Of a stretch of DNA of 64,000 bases, positions 35,309 through 43,904 are shown in pieces. The notes under the pieces were generated by a model. It saw nothing but the letters and a program-made list of their open reading frames with translations. It did not search any database and was not told the origin of the DNA. Origin of the DNA: Acidobacteriota bacterium (GTDB lineage: Bacteria > Acidobacteriota > Terriglobia > Bryobacterales > Bryobacteraceae); contig JACTMJ010000026.1 of NCBI GenBank assembly GCA_014584705.1, forward strand, positions 62,001-126,000. The letters run 5' to 3'. How positions within the stretch are numbered: the first letter of the stretch is position 1; each line of letters opens with the position of its first letter. The position numbers and the translations under genes are program-made.

Positions 35309-35903
35309 GGTCGCCGACATCGTTTCCGAAATCGAGGGGTACCAACTCACCGGATTCGTCGAGAATACGGATCCCGAGCGCTGCCGGGAGCCGCTGGAGG
35401 GCCTGCCCGTCCATTGGGTGGACGACCTTGCGTCCATGGCGAAGACCCATTGGGCCGTCTGCGCCTTCGGCAGCACCACGCGCCGCGGCTTCATTGAACA
35501 GGCGGCCGCGGCGGGCATCCGCTTCGCCACGCTCATCCATCCGGCCGCGCGATTCTCCCGCAAAAGCAGCGCCGGGCCGGGCACCGTCGTCTGGCCGGGA
35601 GCCGTCGTGAGCGCGTACACCGAGATCGGCGCGCACGTGCTTGTCAACCGCGGCGCGCTCATCGGCCACCATACGCAGTTGGGCGACGGCATCACGGTGG
35701 GGCCGGGTGCGAATATCGCCGGTGCATGTACGATTGGATCTGGCTGTTACATCGGAATGGGATCGGTGATCGTTGATTCCATGCGCATTGGCGCGGGATC
35801 CGTGGTCGCCGCCGGGGCGGTGGTCACACGGGAGACGCCGCCGAACGTGATGGTGGCCGGTTCCCCCGCCGTGGTCGTAAAGCACGGAGTGGATGGGTAT
35901 TGA
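35262..35903 (+). CDS. NeuD/PglD-type sugar O- or N-acyltransferase
   Basis: 213 aa from a TTG at 35262, chosen because a near-perfect AGGAGG lies 6 bases upstream and the protein then begins SEPLLILGARRFALEVADIV, the expected Rossmann start of NeuD-like enzymes. The C-terminal two thirds is a left-handed beta-helix of hexapeptides (GPGTVVWPGAVVSAYTEIGA; GDGITVGPGANIAGACTIGS) with VNRGALIGHH providing the likely catalytic His. It transfers an acyl group from acyl-CoA or a carrier to an amino or hydroxy sugar. It overlaps the upstream gene by 47 bases and the next by 11. Confidence 0.85.
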   Translation: MSEPLLILGARRFALEVADIVSEIEGYQLTGFVENTDPERCREPLEGLPVHWVDDLASMAKTHWAVCAFGSTTRRGFIEQAAAAGIRFATLIHPAARFSRKSSAGPGTVVWPGAVVSAYTEIGAHVLVNRGALIGHHTQLGDGITVGPGANIAGACTIGSGCYIGMGSVIVDSMRIGAGSVVAAGAVVTRETPPNVMVAGSPAVVVKHGVDGY

Positions 35904-37686
35904 CATGGATACAGAACGAATTCTGACTACCAGCGGCATTCTGGCGCGGGGGGCGCAAGCCACGCCGGATGCGCCGGCCCTGTTGGCGCCGGACCGCGCG
36001 CCGCTGCGCTTTGCGAACCTCCATCGGGAAGCGTGCGGCATCGCCGCCGCGCTCGCCGCCAGCGGCTTTGCGTCCGGAGATCGCGTGGCCATCGTGCAGC
36101 CGGATGCCGCCCAAATGGCATTGGCGTTCCTCGGCGTGACCGCCCTCGCAACCGCCGCGCCGCTGAACCCCGCTTATCTCGCCAAGGAATTCGATTTCTA
36201 TCTCTCTGATCTCAACGCGAAAGTCCTCATCGCGCCGCAAGGGAACCATGCGTGCCGGGAAGCGGCGAGTGCGCTCGGAATCCCCGTCGTCGAGATGGCG
36301 GAGTTGCGAACCGGGGAGCCCGCCGCGCTGAGATCCGCAACTCCGTCGGACGAGACGCTCGTGTTGCATACCTCCGGCACCACCTCCCGCCCGAAGCTCG
36401 TTCCGCTCACCCACGCGAATCTATGCAACTCGGCCTATAACGTCGCCGCAACGCTCCAGTTGCAACCGTCGGATCGCTGCCTGAACGTGATGCCGCTCTT
36501 CCATATCCACGGCCTTGTAGCGGCCCTGCTGGCTTCGTTGAGCGCGGGGGCGTCCGTCGTGGCCGTGCCGCGCTTTGAGGCCGGCCGCTTCTTCGGCTGG
36601 CTGGAGGAATTTCGGCCCACTTGGTATACCGCCGTTCCCACCATTCATCAAGCCGTGCTGGGCGTTTCGCGGGCCGAGGGGCACACGCCCGCGAGTTCCA
36701 CCCTGCGGCTGATTCGTTCCTCCTCGTCCGCGCTGCCGCCCGCGGTGATGATGGAACTCGAAGAAGCTTTCCGCGTCCCCGTGGTGGAAGCCTACGGAAT
36801 GACGGAAGCCGCGCACCAGATGGCATCGAACCCCTTGCCTCCCAGGCAGCGCAAACCGAACTCCGTGGGCATGGCCGCCGGGCCTGAAGTCGCGGTAATG
36901 GATGATGCCGGAGCCTTGCTACCCCCCGGCCGGGAAGGCGAGGTGGTGATTCGAGGCGCGAACGTCACCGCCGGCTACGATGGCAACGCCTCCGCCAACG
37001 CGCAGGCGTTCACGAACGGGTGGTTCCGCACCGGAGACCGCGGCTACCTTGACGACGAGAGCTATCTGTTTCTCACCGGCCGCATCAAGGAGATCATCAA
37101 CCGGGGCGGCGAGAAAATCGCCCCCAAGGAAATCGACAATTGCCTGCTGGAGCATCCGGCGGTGGCCCAGGCCGTGGCTTTTGCGGTGCCGCATACCTCG
37201 CTGGGGCAGGACGTTGCCGCCGCGGTTGTACTGCATCCCGGCGCTGCCGCCACTCCGTGTGAGCTAAGAGATTTCGCCGCCGCCAGCCTGGCTTCGTTCA
37301 AGGTGCCCAGCCGCATCCTGCTGGTGGATGAGATTCCCAAAGGCCCCACGGGCAAACTCCAGCGCATCGGTCTCGCGGAACAACTCGGCCTCTTCGACAA
37401 GTCCGGCCAGCCTCTGAAGCCCGCCGCTCCCTATCTGGCCCCCCGCAATGCAACGGAGGAGCAGCTCGCTCTAATCTGGGCCTCCGTGCTCCGCCTCGAA
37501 CGTGTGGGCATCGACGACGATTTCGCTCAGTTGGGCGGAGATTCCCTGCTGGCGGCAACACTGCTCACGCAGGTGAGCGCTGCCTTCGGTGTCACACCAG
37601 AGACCTTGGCGCACAATGGCCTATCGACGGTGAAGGACATGGCGCAATTGCTTCAGCCGCAGCAATCAGACGGGAGTCGCGAATGA
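35893..37686 (+). CDS. Acyl/aminoacyl-AMP ligase fused to a phosphopantetheine carrier domain
   Basis: 597 aa. Residues 20-500 are an ANL-superfamily adenylation domain with the P-loop-like SGTTSRPK (161-168), AYGMTEAAHQMASNP, FRTGDRGYLDDESYLFLTGR and the C-terminal catalytic Lys in PTGKLQ. Residues 520-590 are an acyl-carrier domain with the phosphopantetheine Ser551 in LGGDSLLA. It activates a carboxylic acid and loads it on its own carrier arm. Between a NeuD-like transferase and a lyase it may provide the acyl group for sugar N-acylation. There are two possible ATG starts, 35893 and 35905. Confidence 0.87.
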   Translation: MGIDMDTERILTTSGILARGAQATPDAPALLAPDRAPLRFANLHREACGIAAALAASGFASGDRVAIVQPDAAQMALAFLGVTALATAAPLNPAYLAKEFDFYLSDLNAKVLIAPQGNHACREAASALGIPVVEMAELRTGEPAALRSATPSDETLVLHTSGTTSRPKLVPLTHANLCNSAYNVAATLQLQPSDRCLNVMPLFHIHGLVAALLASLSAGASVVAVPRFEAGRFFGWLEEFRPTWYTAVPTIHQAVLGVSRAEGHTPASSTLRLIRSSSSALPPAVMMELEEAFRVPVVEAYGMTEAAHQMASNPLPPRQRKPNSVGMAAGPEVAVMDDAGALLPPGREGEVVIRGANVTAGYDGNASANAQAFTNGWFRTGDRGYLDDESYLFLTGRIKEIINRGGEKIAPKEIDNCLLEHPAVAQAVAFAVPHTSLGQDVAAAVVLHPGAAATPCELRDFAAASLASFKVPSRILLVDEIPKGPTGKLQRIGLAEQLGLFDKSGQPLKPAAPYLAPRNATEEQLALIWASVLRLERVGIDDDFAQLGGDSLLAATLLTQVSAAFGVTPETLAHNGLSTVKDMAQLLQPQQSDGSRE

Positions 37687-40214
37687 CGGCACTGCACCGG
37701 CTCTCTCTTTGCTGCGTGGCGATGGCCGCGCTGATTTCGTTCAGTTGCGGCCCGGCCGCTCCGCGATGGACGGAGTCTCTCGCCGTCACCGAGCGCGCTC
37801 CCGTTGCCAAGGATCTGGCCGCATATCCGGCGGACGCGCAAACCGTGAACGTCAACCCGCCAGGCTTCTGCTGGACGCCGAATGAGAAAGCCAGGAGCTA
37901 TCGCCTCGAGGTCCGAGAACGAGGCGCTTCCGCGGCGCGGATCTCCACCCCGGTGCTCGCCTCCACCGTCTACCCGCCGTTCGAAACACTCACGCCCGGC
38001 GAGTACGAATGGCAAGTCGTTTACCTCGACGAGAAGGGCGCGGCCGTGGGTGTCTCGAAGACGCGCGCCTTCACGTTGCCGGCGTCCGCGCTGGAACTAC
38101 GGATGCCGGACGTGCGGAAACTGAAAGCTCGCCTGGCGGGTGTGCGCCCACGCCTCTATCTGGGCGGCGGGAGGTTGGAGCGCTTGCGGGCGGCGGTCGC
38201 GAAGGGAGACGTCCCCTCCTGGAATCGCCTGCGCCTGTCGGCCGATGCCGCACTCAAGGAAGAATCCTATCCGGAACCGCCCATCCTTGGCGACACGGAT
38301 GAGGACTGGATGCGTACCTTCACACCCGGCAAAGTAGGCAGCGCGCATGTGGCCCGCACCGCTCTGGCCTATCGCGTCACCGGAGAGGAAAAGTACCGCG
38401 AGGGAGCGCGCCGCTGGCTGCTGAACCTCGCCTCGTGGGATCCCAAGGGCATCACCAGCCACGGCCTTCCGCTTCCTGCCGGCATCATCGGGAACGATGA
38501 AGCGTCGATGCCGATGCTTGAGAGAATGTCGCTCGCGTGGGATTGGGTCGGCGACACGCTCACGCCCGAAGAGCGCCGGAAAGTCCTCGCTTCCATGACG
38601 GAGCGCGGCAATCAGGTCTTGCGAACCCTCGTGAAGGAAGATTTCCTCTCGCATCCGTTCGGCAATCATTCCGGCCGCGCCATCGCCTTTCTCGGCACTG
38701 CCGGGCTCGCGTTTCTCGGCGATATCCCGGAGGCCGAGCAGTGGCTCGATTACGTCCTTCGCGCCGAACTCACTTCCTATCCCAGCTTTGGCGGCGACGA
38801 CGGAGGCTGGTCACAGGGCCTGAGCTATTGGTCCTTCTACATTTACAGCCATGCCAACTTCGCCGTTGCCTTGCGGCAGGCCACCGGAACCGACCTCTTT
38901 CGGAAACCCTTCTTCCAGAACACCGGCTATTTCGGGCTCTACTTCGTTCCCCCATATGCACCGAGCGGCGGCTTCGGCGATAGCGCGTACCACCGCCCCA
39001 ATGAGTCCGGCGGCATCCTCGCGGATACGCTGGCGGAGGCGAACGGGAATCCTGTCCTCAAGTGGTACGCCAACGGAGTGGCGGAGATGGGGGAGAAGAA
39101 CCAGACGCAGTGGCGGGAGTGGTTCATTGAGGATGTCTACGAAACGCTGAAGGCGGCGGATGCCTCCGCGCTGCAACCGGAGCCGCCGTCAACTCTCGAT
39201 GGCTCCCGGCACATGAAGGACATCGGCTGGGTAGCGATGCATTCGGCGCTGGGCGATGCGGAGAACGACGTCTGGGCGATGTTTCGCTCCGGCCGCTTCG
39301 GCTCCTTCAGCCATGCCCACGCGGACCAGAACTCCTTCCAGTTGTACGCCTACGGCCGTGCGCTGGCGATCGATTCCGGATACTACCCATCCTATGGAAC
39401 GCCGCACGATAGCCTGTGGACGCGGCAGACCCGCGCCCACAACGGGATTCTCGTCAACGGCCGCGGCCAGCCCGCCTACACCTGGGAGGCGGAGGGGAAG
39501 ATCGAAAACTACGAGCGGCAGGGGATTGTGACGCTCGTTCGCGGCCAGGCCGCGGAGGCCTACAATCTGCCCCAGCCCGAAGGCACCGCCCGTCTCTGGC
39601 GCAAACTTCTCAAGGAGCCGCTGCCGCCGATGGAACCGAAGGTGGAGAACTTCGAGCGCACCCTCGCGTTTGTCGCCTCCCGCACGAGGCCCGTCCTGGT
39701 CGTGCATGACTACGTGAAGACGGCCGGACCCGCGAAGTTCAGCTGGCTCCTGCACGCCCTGAACCGCATGGAGACCGATCCCCGCACCGGATCCATCCGA
39801 ATTCAGGATGGCAACGTCCGCGTGGCCGTGCGGCTGGTGGCAACCTCCCCGTTCCAGTTCAGCCAAAGCAATCAGTTCACCATCCAGCCGGAGGCCGCCT
39901 CCAACACGGCCTACATTCTGGGCAAGGCCTCATTCGCGAATCAGTGGCACCTTCAGGCATCCACCGGTCAGCCGGGCGACGAAGTCAAATTCCTCGCCGT
40001 GCTTGTGCCCTACCGGGACTCTGAACCGGAACCGGAAATCGAAATGCTGCGTAGCGACGGCACGATCGGCTTCCGCGTATCCGGCACCAGCGTCGCCGCC
40101 TGGTGGGGTGTCGGCAGCCATGGAAAGATCTCCTCCCCCGGCCTCACCGGCGAAGGGCGGTTCGTGATCAACACCACCGAACCTGGAGCCGCTGCAAACG
40201 TGGTCGCGCGATAG
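37683..40214 (+). CDS. Heparinase II/III-family lipoprotein with DUF4962-type N-terminus
   Basis: 843 aa. The N-terminal lipoprotein signal ends in ISFSCGP. A fibronectin-like start (VNVNPPGFCWTPNEKARSYRLEV) matches DUF4962, followed by an alpha-toroid (MLERMSLAWDWVGDTLTPEE) and the heparinase II/III beta-sandwich (RFGSFSHAHADQNSFQLYAYGRALAIDSGYY), whose His and Tyr suit polysaccharide lyase chemistry. It probably cleaves a uronic-acid-containing or related glycan outside the inner membrane. Its ATGA overlap with the ligase gene makes it the last gene of the operon. Whether it degrades or edits the operon's own product is unknown. Confidence 0.82.
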   Translation: MTALHRLSLCCVAMAALISFSCGPAAPRWTESLAVTERAPVAKDLAAYPADAQTVNVNPPGFCWTPNEKARSYRLEVRERGASAARISTPVLASTVYPPFETLTPGEYEWQVVYLDEKGAAVGVSKTRAFTLPASALELRMPDVRKLKARLAGVRPRLYLGGGRLERLRAAVAKGDVPSWNRLRLSADAALKEESYPEPPILGDTDEDWMRTFTPGKVGSAHVARTALAYRVTGEEKYREGARRWLLNLASWDPKGITSHGLPLPAGIIGNDEASMPMLERMSLAWDWVGDTLTPEERRKVLASMTERGNQVLRTLVKEDFLSHPFGNHSGRAIAFLGTAGLAFLGDIPEAEQWLDYVLRAELTSYPSFGGDDGGWSQGLSYWSFYIYSHANFAVALRQATGTDLFRKPFFQNTGYFGLYFVPPYAPSGGFGDSAYHRPNESGGILADTLAEANGNPVLKWYANGVAEMGEKNQTQWREWFIEDVYETLKAADASALQPEPPSTLDGSRHMKDIGWVAMHSALGDAENDVWAMFRSGRFGSFSHAHADQNSFQLYAYGRALAIDSGYYPSYGTPHDSLWTRQTRAHNGILVNGRGQPAYTWEAEGKIENYERQGIVTLVRGQAAEAYNLPQPEGTARLWRKLLKEPLPPMEPKVENFERTLAFVASRTRPVLVVHDYVKTAGPAKFSWLLHALNRMETDPRTGSIRIQDGNVRVAVRLVATSPFQFSQSNQFTIQPEAASNTAYILGKASFANQWHLQASTGQPGDEVKFLAVLVPYRDSEPEPEIEMLRSDGTIGFRVSGTSVAAWWGVGSHGKISSPGLTGEGRFVINTTEPGAAANVVAR

Positions 40215-40231
40215 CACGGCCAGGGGAATGG

Positions 40232-40348
40232 ATTGCGGCGCAGGTGTTGCAGATCGATGGCCTCGTCGCGGGAGATCTTCTTGAGGCGCTCCTCGATCGC
40301 GGTGCGGAGCGATGGGCCCGACTTGTACTGGCGAGATCTGGTCCTCAC
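40232..40348 (-). pseudogene. Truncated AbiEii-type toxin (nucleotidyltransferase) remnant
   Basis: Reading begins at a GTG (40348) overlapping the stop of the antitoxin-like gene, the classical abiEi/abiEii coupling. The 38 codons include YKSGPSLRTAIEERLKKIS and DEAIDLQHLRR, the typical N-terminal start of AbiEii/AbiGii nucleotidyltransferase toxins. After this the frame no longer resembles the family and runs into the 3' end of the heparinase gene. The nucleotidyltransferase core is gone, so the toxin is dead. Confidence 0.7.
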
Positions 40349-40946
40349 TTGCTTCCTTCAAGCTCGGCTACGATGTCCGCGAATTCCGGGTGCTTGCGTG
40401 CCTGATCGACTTGGCGCTTCGTGATCATACCGCGACGCCTCGCTTCGGAGAATGCGGTTCGAAGATCTCTTTTCGGAACCGTCCCTTCAGCCCACACATC
40501 GACGATGGAGCGAAGAGGAATGGTTACGGGCACACCGGCGATGATGTCCCGGTCGGAATCCGTTACGGATGCGTAGTGAAGATGCAGAACGGCCGGGATG
40601 GCGGAACCCTTTCGAAAAGTTGGCGGAACCGTGAGATCGATCTTTGTTGGGTTGACGTCGGTCAGATCCTGCAGGCTGAGCGCGGTCCGATGGCTGAACG
40701 CACCGGCGGGACGGTCATCTCGCCCGCGAGACCATAACCACCAGAGGATCAGATCCGGCCGGTCCGGAGGGGGGAACAGCGCCAGCCGAAAAATGCCGCG
40801 GTGCTCGCGAACCCAGTTCCCGGCATCTACGGGGTAGTTCGCTTATTCGCCGTATATCCAAGCCGGGCTGCCTGTTTTGCCGTGAAGTAACCGCCTTGCT
40901 GTTGAACGACATCAAAGAGCTCGCGGTAACGTTCGGCGGTCTGCAT
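40345..40946 (-). pseudogene. Frameshifted AbiEi-family antitoxin
   Basis: From the ATG at 40946 the first 35 codons read MQTAERYRELFDVVQQQGGY then FTAKQAARLGYTANKR, the winged-helix N-terminus of AbiEi-type antitoxins. The frame then stops, but a +/-1 shift near 40840 continues it: NYPVDAGNWVREHRGIFRLAL, FSHRTALSLQDLTDVNPTKI and, to the end, RSIVDVWAEGTVPKRDLRTAF and PEFADIVAELEGSK. The gene therefore carries one frameshift in an otherwise well-kept sequence and is followed by the truncated toxin. It is a recent-looking decay of a type IV toxin-antitoxin module. Confidence 0.75.
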
Positions 40947-41226
40947 AATAGTTCAACTTTCCTGAGCCACTATGCTTGCAGGTCAGTGCGAACGTCAACC
41001 CTGCGTGTGGCCCAGAGGGGATCGAGGGGCAATTAAGTATTTAGGGGCAGCCACCGCTCTAACTTCCTCGGCGTGATTACCGGCGATGGCCTGATTACCA
41101 GCGGATCCGTCGGCGATCGTGGTGGTTCCCGTCAATTCCGGATGGGTCTGCGGCTGAGCTTCTGATCGCGGGTTGCCCTGGCGAATGATCGCCTCTGCCC
41201 AACGGCGCACCCGGATGCGTGTCGAA

Positions 41227-41820
41227 TCAGGGGGCTGACGGTTTCTTCCCGCCGCATGCGGCTTCCTCCAGGGCAATCGCCCGCGGAAAGAGCAGATCGT
41301 TCTCCGCGTGGATATGTTCGCGCATGTCACGCTCAAACGCCTGCAGCGCGTCAAAAAGGGTAGCAAAATCCGGATCCGCGCTCCCGTCCGATTCCGCCGC
41401 GCTGGAAGGCGGCGTGAAATTGTTGCTCAGCCTCCGGATTGCATTGAGTTCGTTGCCCGTGTGATCGTGGTCTTCCACTAGCAGGCGAATGGGGTTCTCT
41501 ACCGTGCCAAAGCGCGGCCAGCCGACGGGGAGATTCTGTCGCAGGTTCTCCTCCACTTGGGAGATGTAGGGAAACAGCGTTTCTTCTTCCTTGAGAAGGT
41601 GCATGTAGAGATCCCTGCTCATCTTGGTAAACAGCGCGTAAATATGCCGTAGCGCGGGGTAGCGCCTTCCATGCTGGTCCGCCGCCGTTTTCAGCATCGC
41701 ATCGAGGCGTGGCAACTCGCGGCGGCAGAATGCGTGATGCGTTTCGACGATGTGGTCCGTCAACGCAGCGAGAGGAAGGCTGTCCCAGTCCGGCGGTCCT
41801 TCGGTTAGGTTCTGATTCAT
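41227..41820 (-). CDS. Hemerythrin-like iron-sulfur cluster repair protein (RIC/YtfE/ScdA-type)
   Basis: 197 aa from the ATG at 41820, with AGGAAG 10 bases upstream; the frame beyond it is not protein-like. The His/Glu pattern of a di-iron hemerythrin-like helical bundle is visible: LTDHIVETHHAFCRRELPRL, LLKEEETLFPYI, LLVEDHDHTGNELN and MREHIHAENDLLFPRA. This is the RIC family, which repairs Fe-S clusters damaged by nitric oxide or oxidants; the N-terminal ScdA-like cysteine domain is absent here. Cytoplasmic. It stands alone. Confidence 0.87.
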   Translation of the reverse strand: MNQNLTEGPPDWDSLPLAALTDHIVETHHAFCRRELPRLDAMLKTAADQHGRRYPALRHIYALFTKMSRDLYMHLLKEEETLFPYISQVEENLRQNLPVGWPRFGTVENPIRLLVEDHDHTGNELNAIRRLSNNFTPPSSAAESDGSADPDFATLFDALQAFERDMREHIHAENDLLFPRAIALEEAACGGKKPSAP

Positions 41821-42197
41821 AGTAAGGTTCTTCCTGGTTAGAAAACGGCCGCTGGCGCCGTCGGGTCCGGTCCGCAACGGCGAGAGAGGCAGCATGCAAG
41901 CCGCGCGGCCAAGCCATCCGGTCTCCTGTTTCCAGTATAGGGATCGCGTTCCTAAGGCCGGAACTCCCTGCCCCCGGTTCCCGATCCTGCTTTCCGGATA
42001 TTCCGCGCCGCGGCGTTCGTGCTGCCTTCTCTCCAATTTGCTTGGCTGGCATCCGCGGGTCTCCGGATTACGGTAATCTGGAAGCTCTCCGCCAGAGCAA
42101 GCCGCTGCAATCTGCCTGGACTTGTGGCCGCTCTTTGCCTGGGCACAATCTTTCGATCCGGTATGGATCCAACTTCACAATCGTGGTGAATCACAGA
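41821..42197. other. Divergent intergenic region
   Basis: About 375 bases between the divergent RIC-type gene and the sialate O-acetylesterase-like gene. Promoters for both are expected. Open frames across it look like non-coding translation. No operator was recognised. Confidence 0.35.
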
Positions 42198-43679
42198 ATG
42201 TCGCTAAAGAATTTCATTCGGTACACAGCGTTGTTGACGCTGGCTCTTCTTCCCCTATCCGCCCAACTCCGGCTGACCGGCGGCGTCGCGGATTTTCAGG
42301 TTTTTCAGCGCAATAGCGCGAATACCGCGGACCTGGCGCTTTCCGGAGAGGCGAAAGGGGCCGAGGGCAAGCGGGTGGAAGCCCGTATTTTGAGAACAAA
42401 CCCAGTCCGCGAAGAGCGCGGCTGGGCTTCCATCGGCACAGTCTCGGGCGGCCGCTGGCAAGGGGCGGTAACCGGTGTCCCGGTGGGAGGACCTTATTCG
42501 TTGGAGTTGCGCGTTCAGGGCACGGACCAGGTTGCCCGCGCCGTCGGTCTGCTGGTCGGGGACCTCTGGGTGCTGGCCGGCCAATCCAACATGGAGGGGG
42601 TTGGCGACCTCGTGGACGTCGTCCCCCCGCATACGCTGGTTCACAGCTTCGATATGACCGACACCTGGCTCGTCGCGCAGGAGCCCCTGCATTTTCTGGC
42701 ATACGCGCTGGATCGCGTCCACTGGGCGCGGGGCCGCAATCAAACCCAGCCGCAACGCCTTCCGGCGGACCGCCTTGACGATGCGATTCGCGCTCGGAAG
42801 AAGGGTGCGGGTCTCGGCCTTCCCTTCGCGGTGGAAATGGTGCGCCTCACCGGTGTGCCCGTGGGTCTGATCCCCGTCGCCCACGGCGGCACCAGCATGG
42901 ATCAATGGGATCCGGCAAAGCGCGATCTCGGCGGAGATTCCCTCTACGGCTCGATGATCCGGCGGGTAAAAGCGGCGGGAGGCAATGTGAAGGGCGTGCT
43001 CTGGTACCAGGGGGAAAGCGACGCCACGGAGGAGGACGCACCTCTCTACTATGAGAAGTTCAAGAACTTCATCGCCGCCGTGCGCCGGGATTTCAACGCC
43101 CCGAACCTCCCCTTCTATTACGCGCAGATCGGTTTGCACATTAACAGCACGACCCCCGATTCCTGGGATGCCGTGCAGGAAGCGGAGCGCAAGCTCGAGC
43201 TCGAACTTGCCCATAGCGGAATGGTGCCGACCGTGGATGCGGAACTTGACGATGGCATCCACGTGGGAACCCAAAGCCTGAAGGTCACCGGAAAGCGCTT
43301 TGCCAAACTGGCGTGCCATGATCTCTTTCCCGAGGTCGCTGCCTGCCGCGGCATTGAGCGCGGCCCCCGGCCCGTGAAAGCCACCCGCATTGATCCCCGC
43401 ATCATCCGGCTCGAATGCGCATCAGTCAACGGAAAGCTGACCAGCGCCGGAAAGATGTGGGGATTCACGGTCGTATCGCCGGGTGCCAAGCGTGCGCCCG
43501 AGTTCTTCAAGGCAACGCCGGACCCCGAAAACCCGCACGCCCTCCTCATCTATTTCCAGGGAGCGCTAAACGACGCGGAACTGCAACTCTACTATGTGAA
43601 GGGCCGTTACGACTACGCGAATGTCGTCGACGAAGCCGGCATGGCCCTGCCCGCTTTCGGCCCGATGAAGGTCGATTAG
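42198..43679 (+). CDS. Sialate O-acetylesterase-like SGNH esterase
   Basis: 493 aa from the ATG at 42198, giving a signal peptide (KNFIRYTALLTLALLPLSA). The esterase shows the SGNH-type blocks: nucleophile Ser in VLAGQSNMEG, the HGGTSMDQW block, WYQGESDA and a late His in DDGIHVGTQSL. It removes O-acetyl groups from sialic acid or other acetylated sugars outside the inner membrane. Other glycan enzymes (sulfatase, fucosidase, hexosaminidases) lie in the window, so it may help strip host or polysaccharide glycans. Upstream ATGs at 42042 and beyond are judged non-coding. Confidence 0.85.
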   Translation: MSLKNFIRYTALLTLALLPLSAQLRLTGGVADFQVFQRNSANTADLALSGEAKGAEGKRVEARILRTNPVREERGWASIGTVSGGRWQGAVTGVPVGGPYSLELRVQGTDQVARAVGLLVGDLWVLAGQSNMEGVGDLVDVVPPHTLVHSFDMTDTWLVAQEPLHFLAYALDRVHWARGRNQTQPQRLPADRLDDAIRARKKGAGLGLPFAVEMVRLTGVPVGLIPVAHGGTSMDQWDPAKRDLGGDSLYGSMIRRVKAAGGNVKGVLWYQGESDATEEDAPLYYEKFKNFIAAVRRDFNAPNLPFYYAQIGLHINSTTPDSWDAVQEAERKLELELAHSGMVPTVDAELDDGIHVGTQSLKVTGKRFAKLACHDLFPEVAACRGIERGPRPVKATRIDPRIIRLECASVNGKLTSAGKMWGFTVVSPGAKRAPEFFKATPDPENPHALLIYFQGALNDAELQLYYVKGRYDYANVVDEAGMALPAFGPMKVD

Positions 43680-43904
43680 CCGGCCGGCGCCTTCGAAACG
43701 CTCGGCTCGATGCAGTCCGCGAGTCTGCCAAGCGGAGCCTTGGTTCCCCGTATTCCTGGCGTCGCTTCCGCAATGGGAGGAACGCCGCGAAACCACTGGG
43801 GTTTCCGCGCGTTCCCCCACGCCGGATCGCCAGGCCGCCCCGCATGCAACACCCAACCGATGCGCGCGGTTCGCCTCCCGGGCGGGCCGCGCGCCTCCTT
43901 GCCG

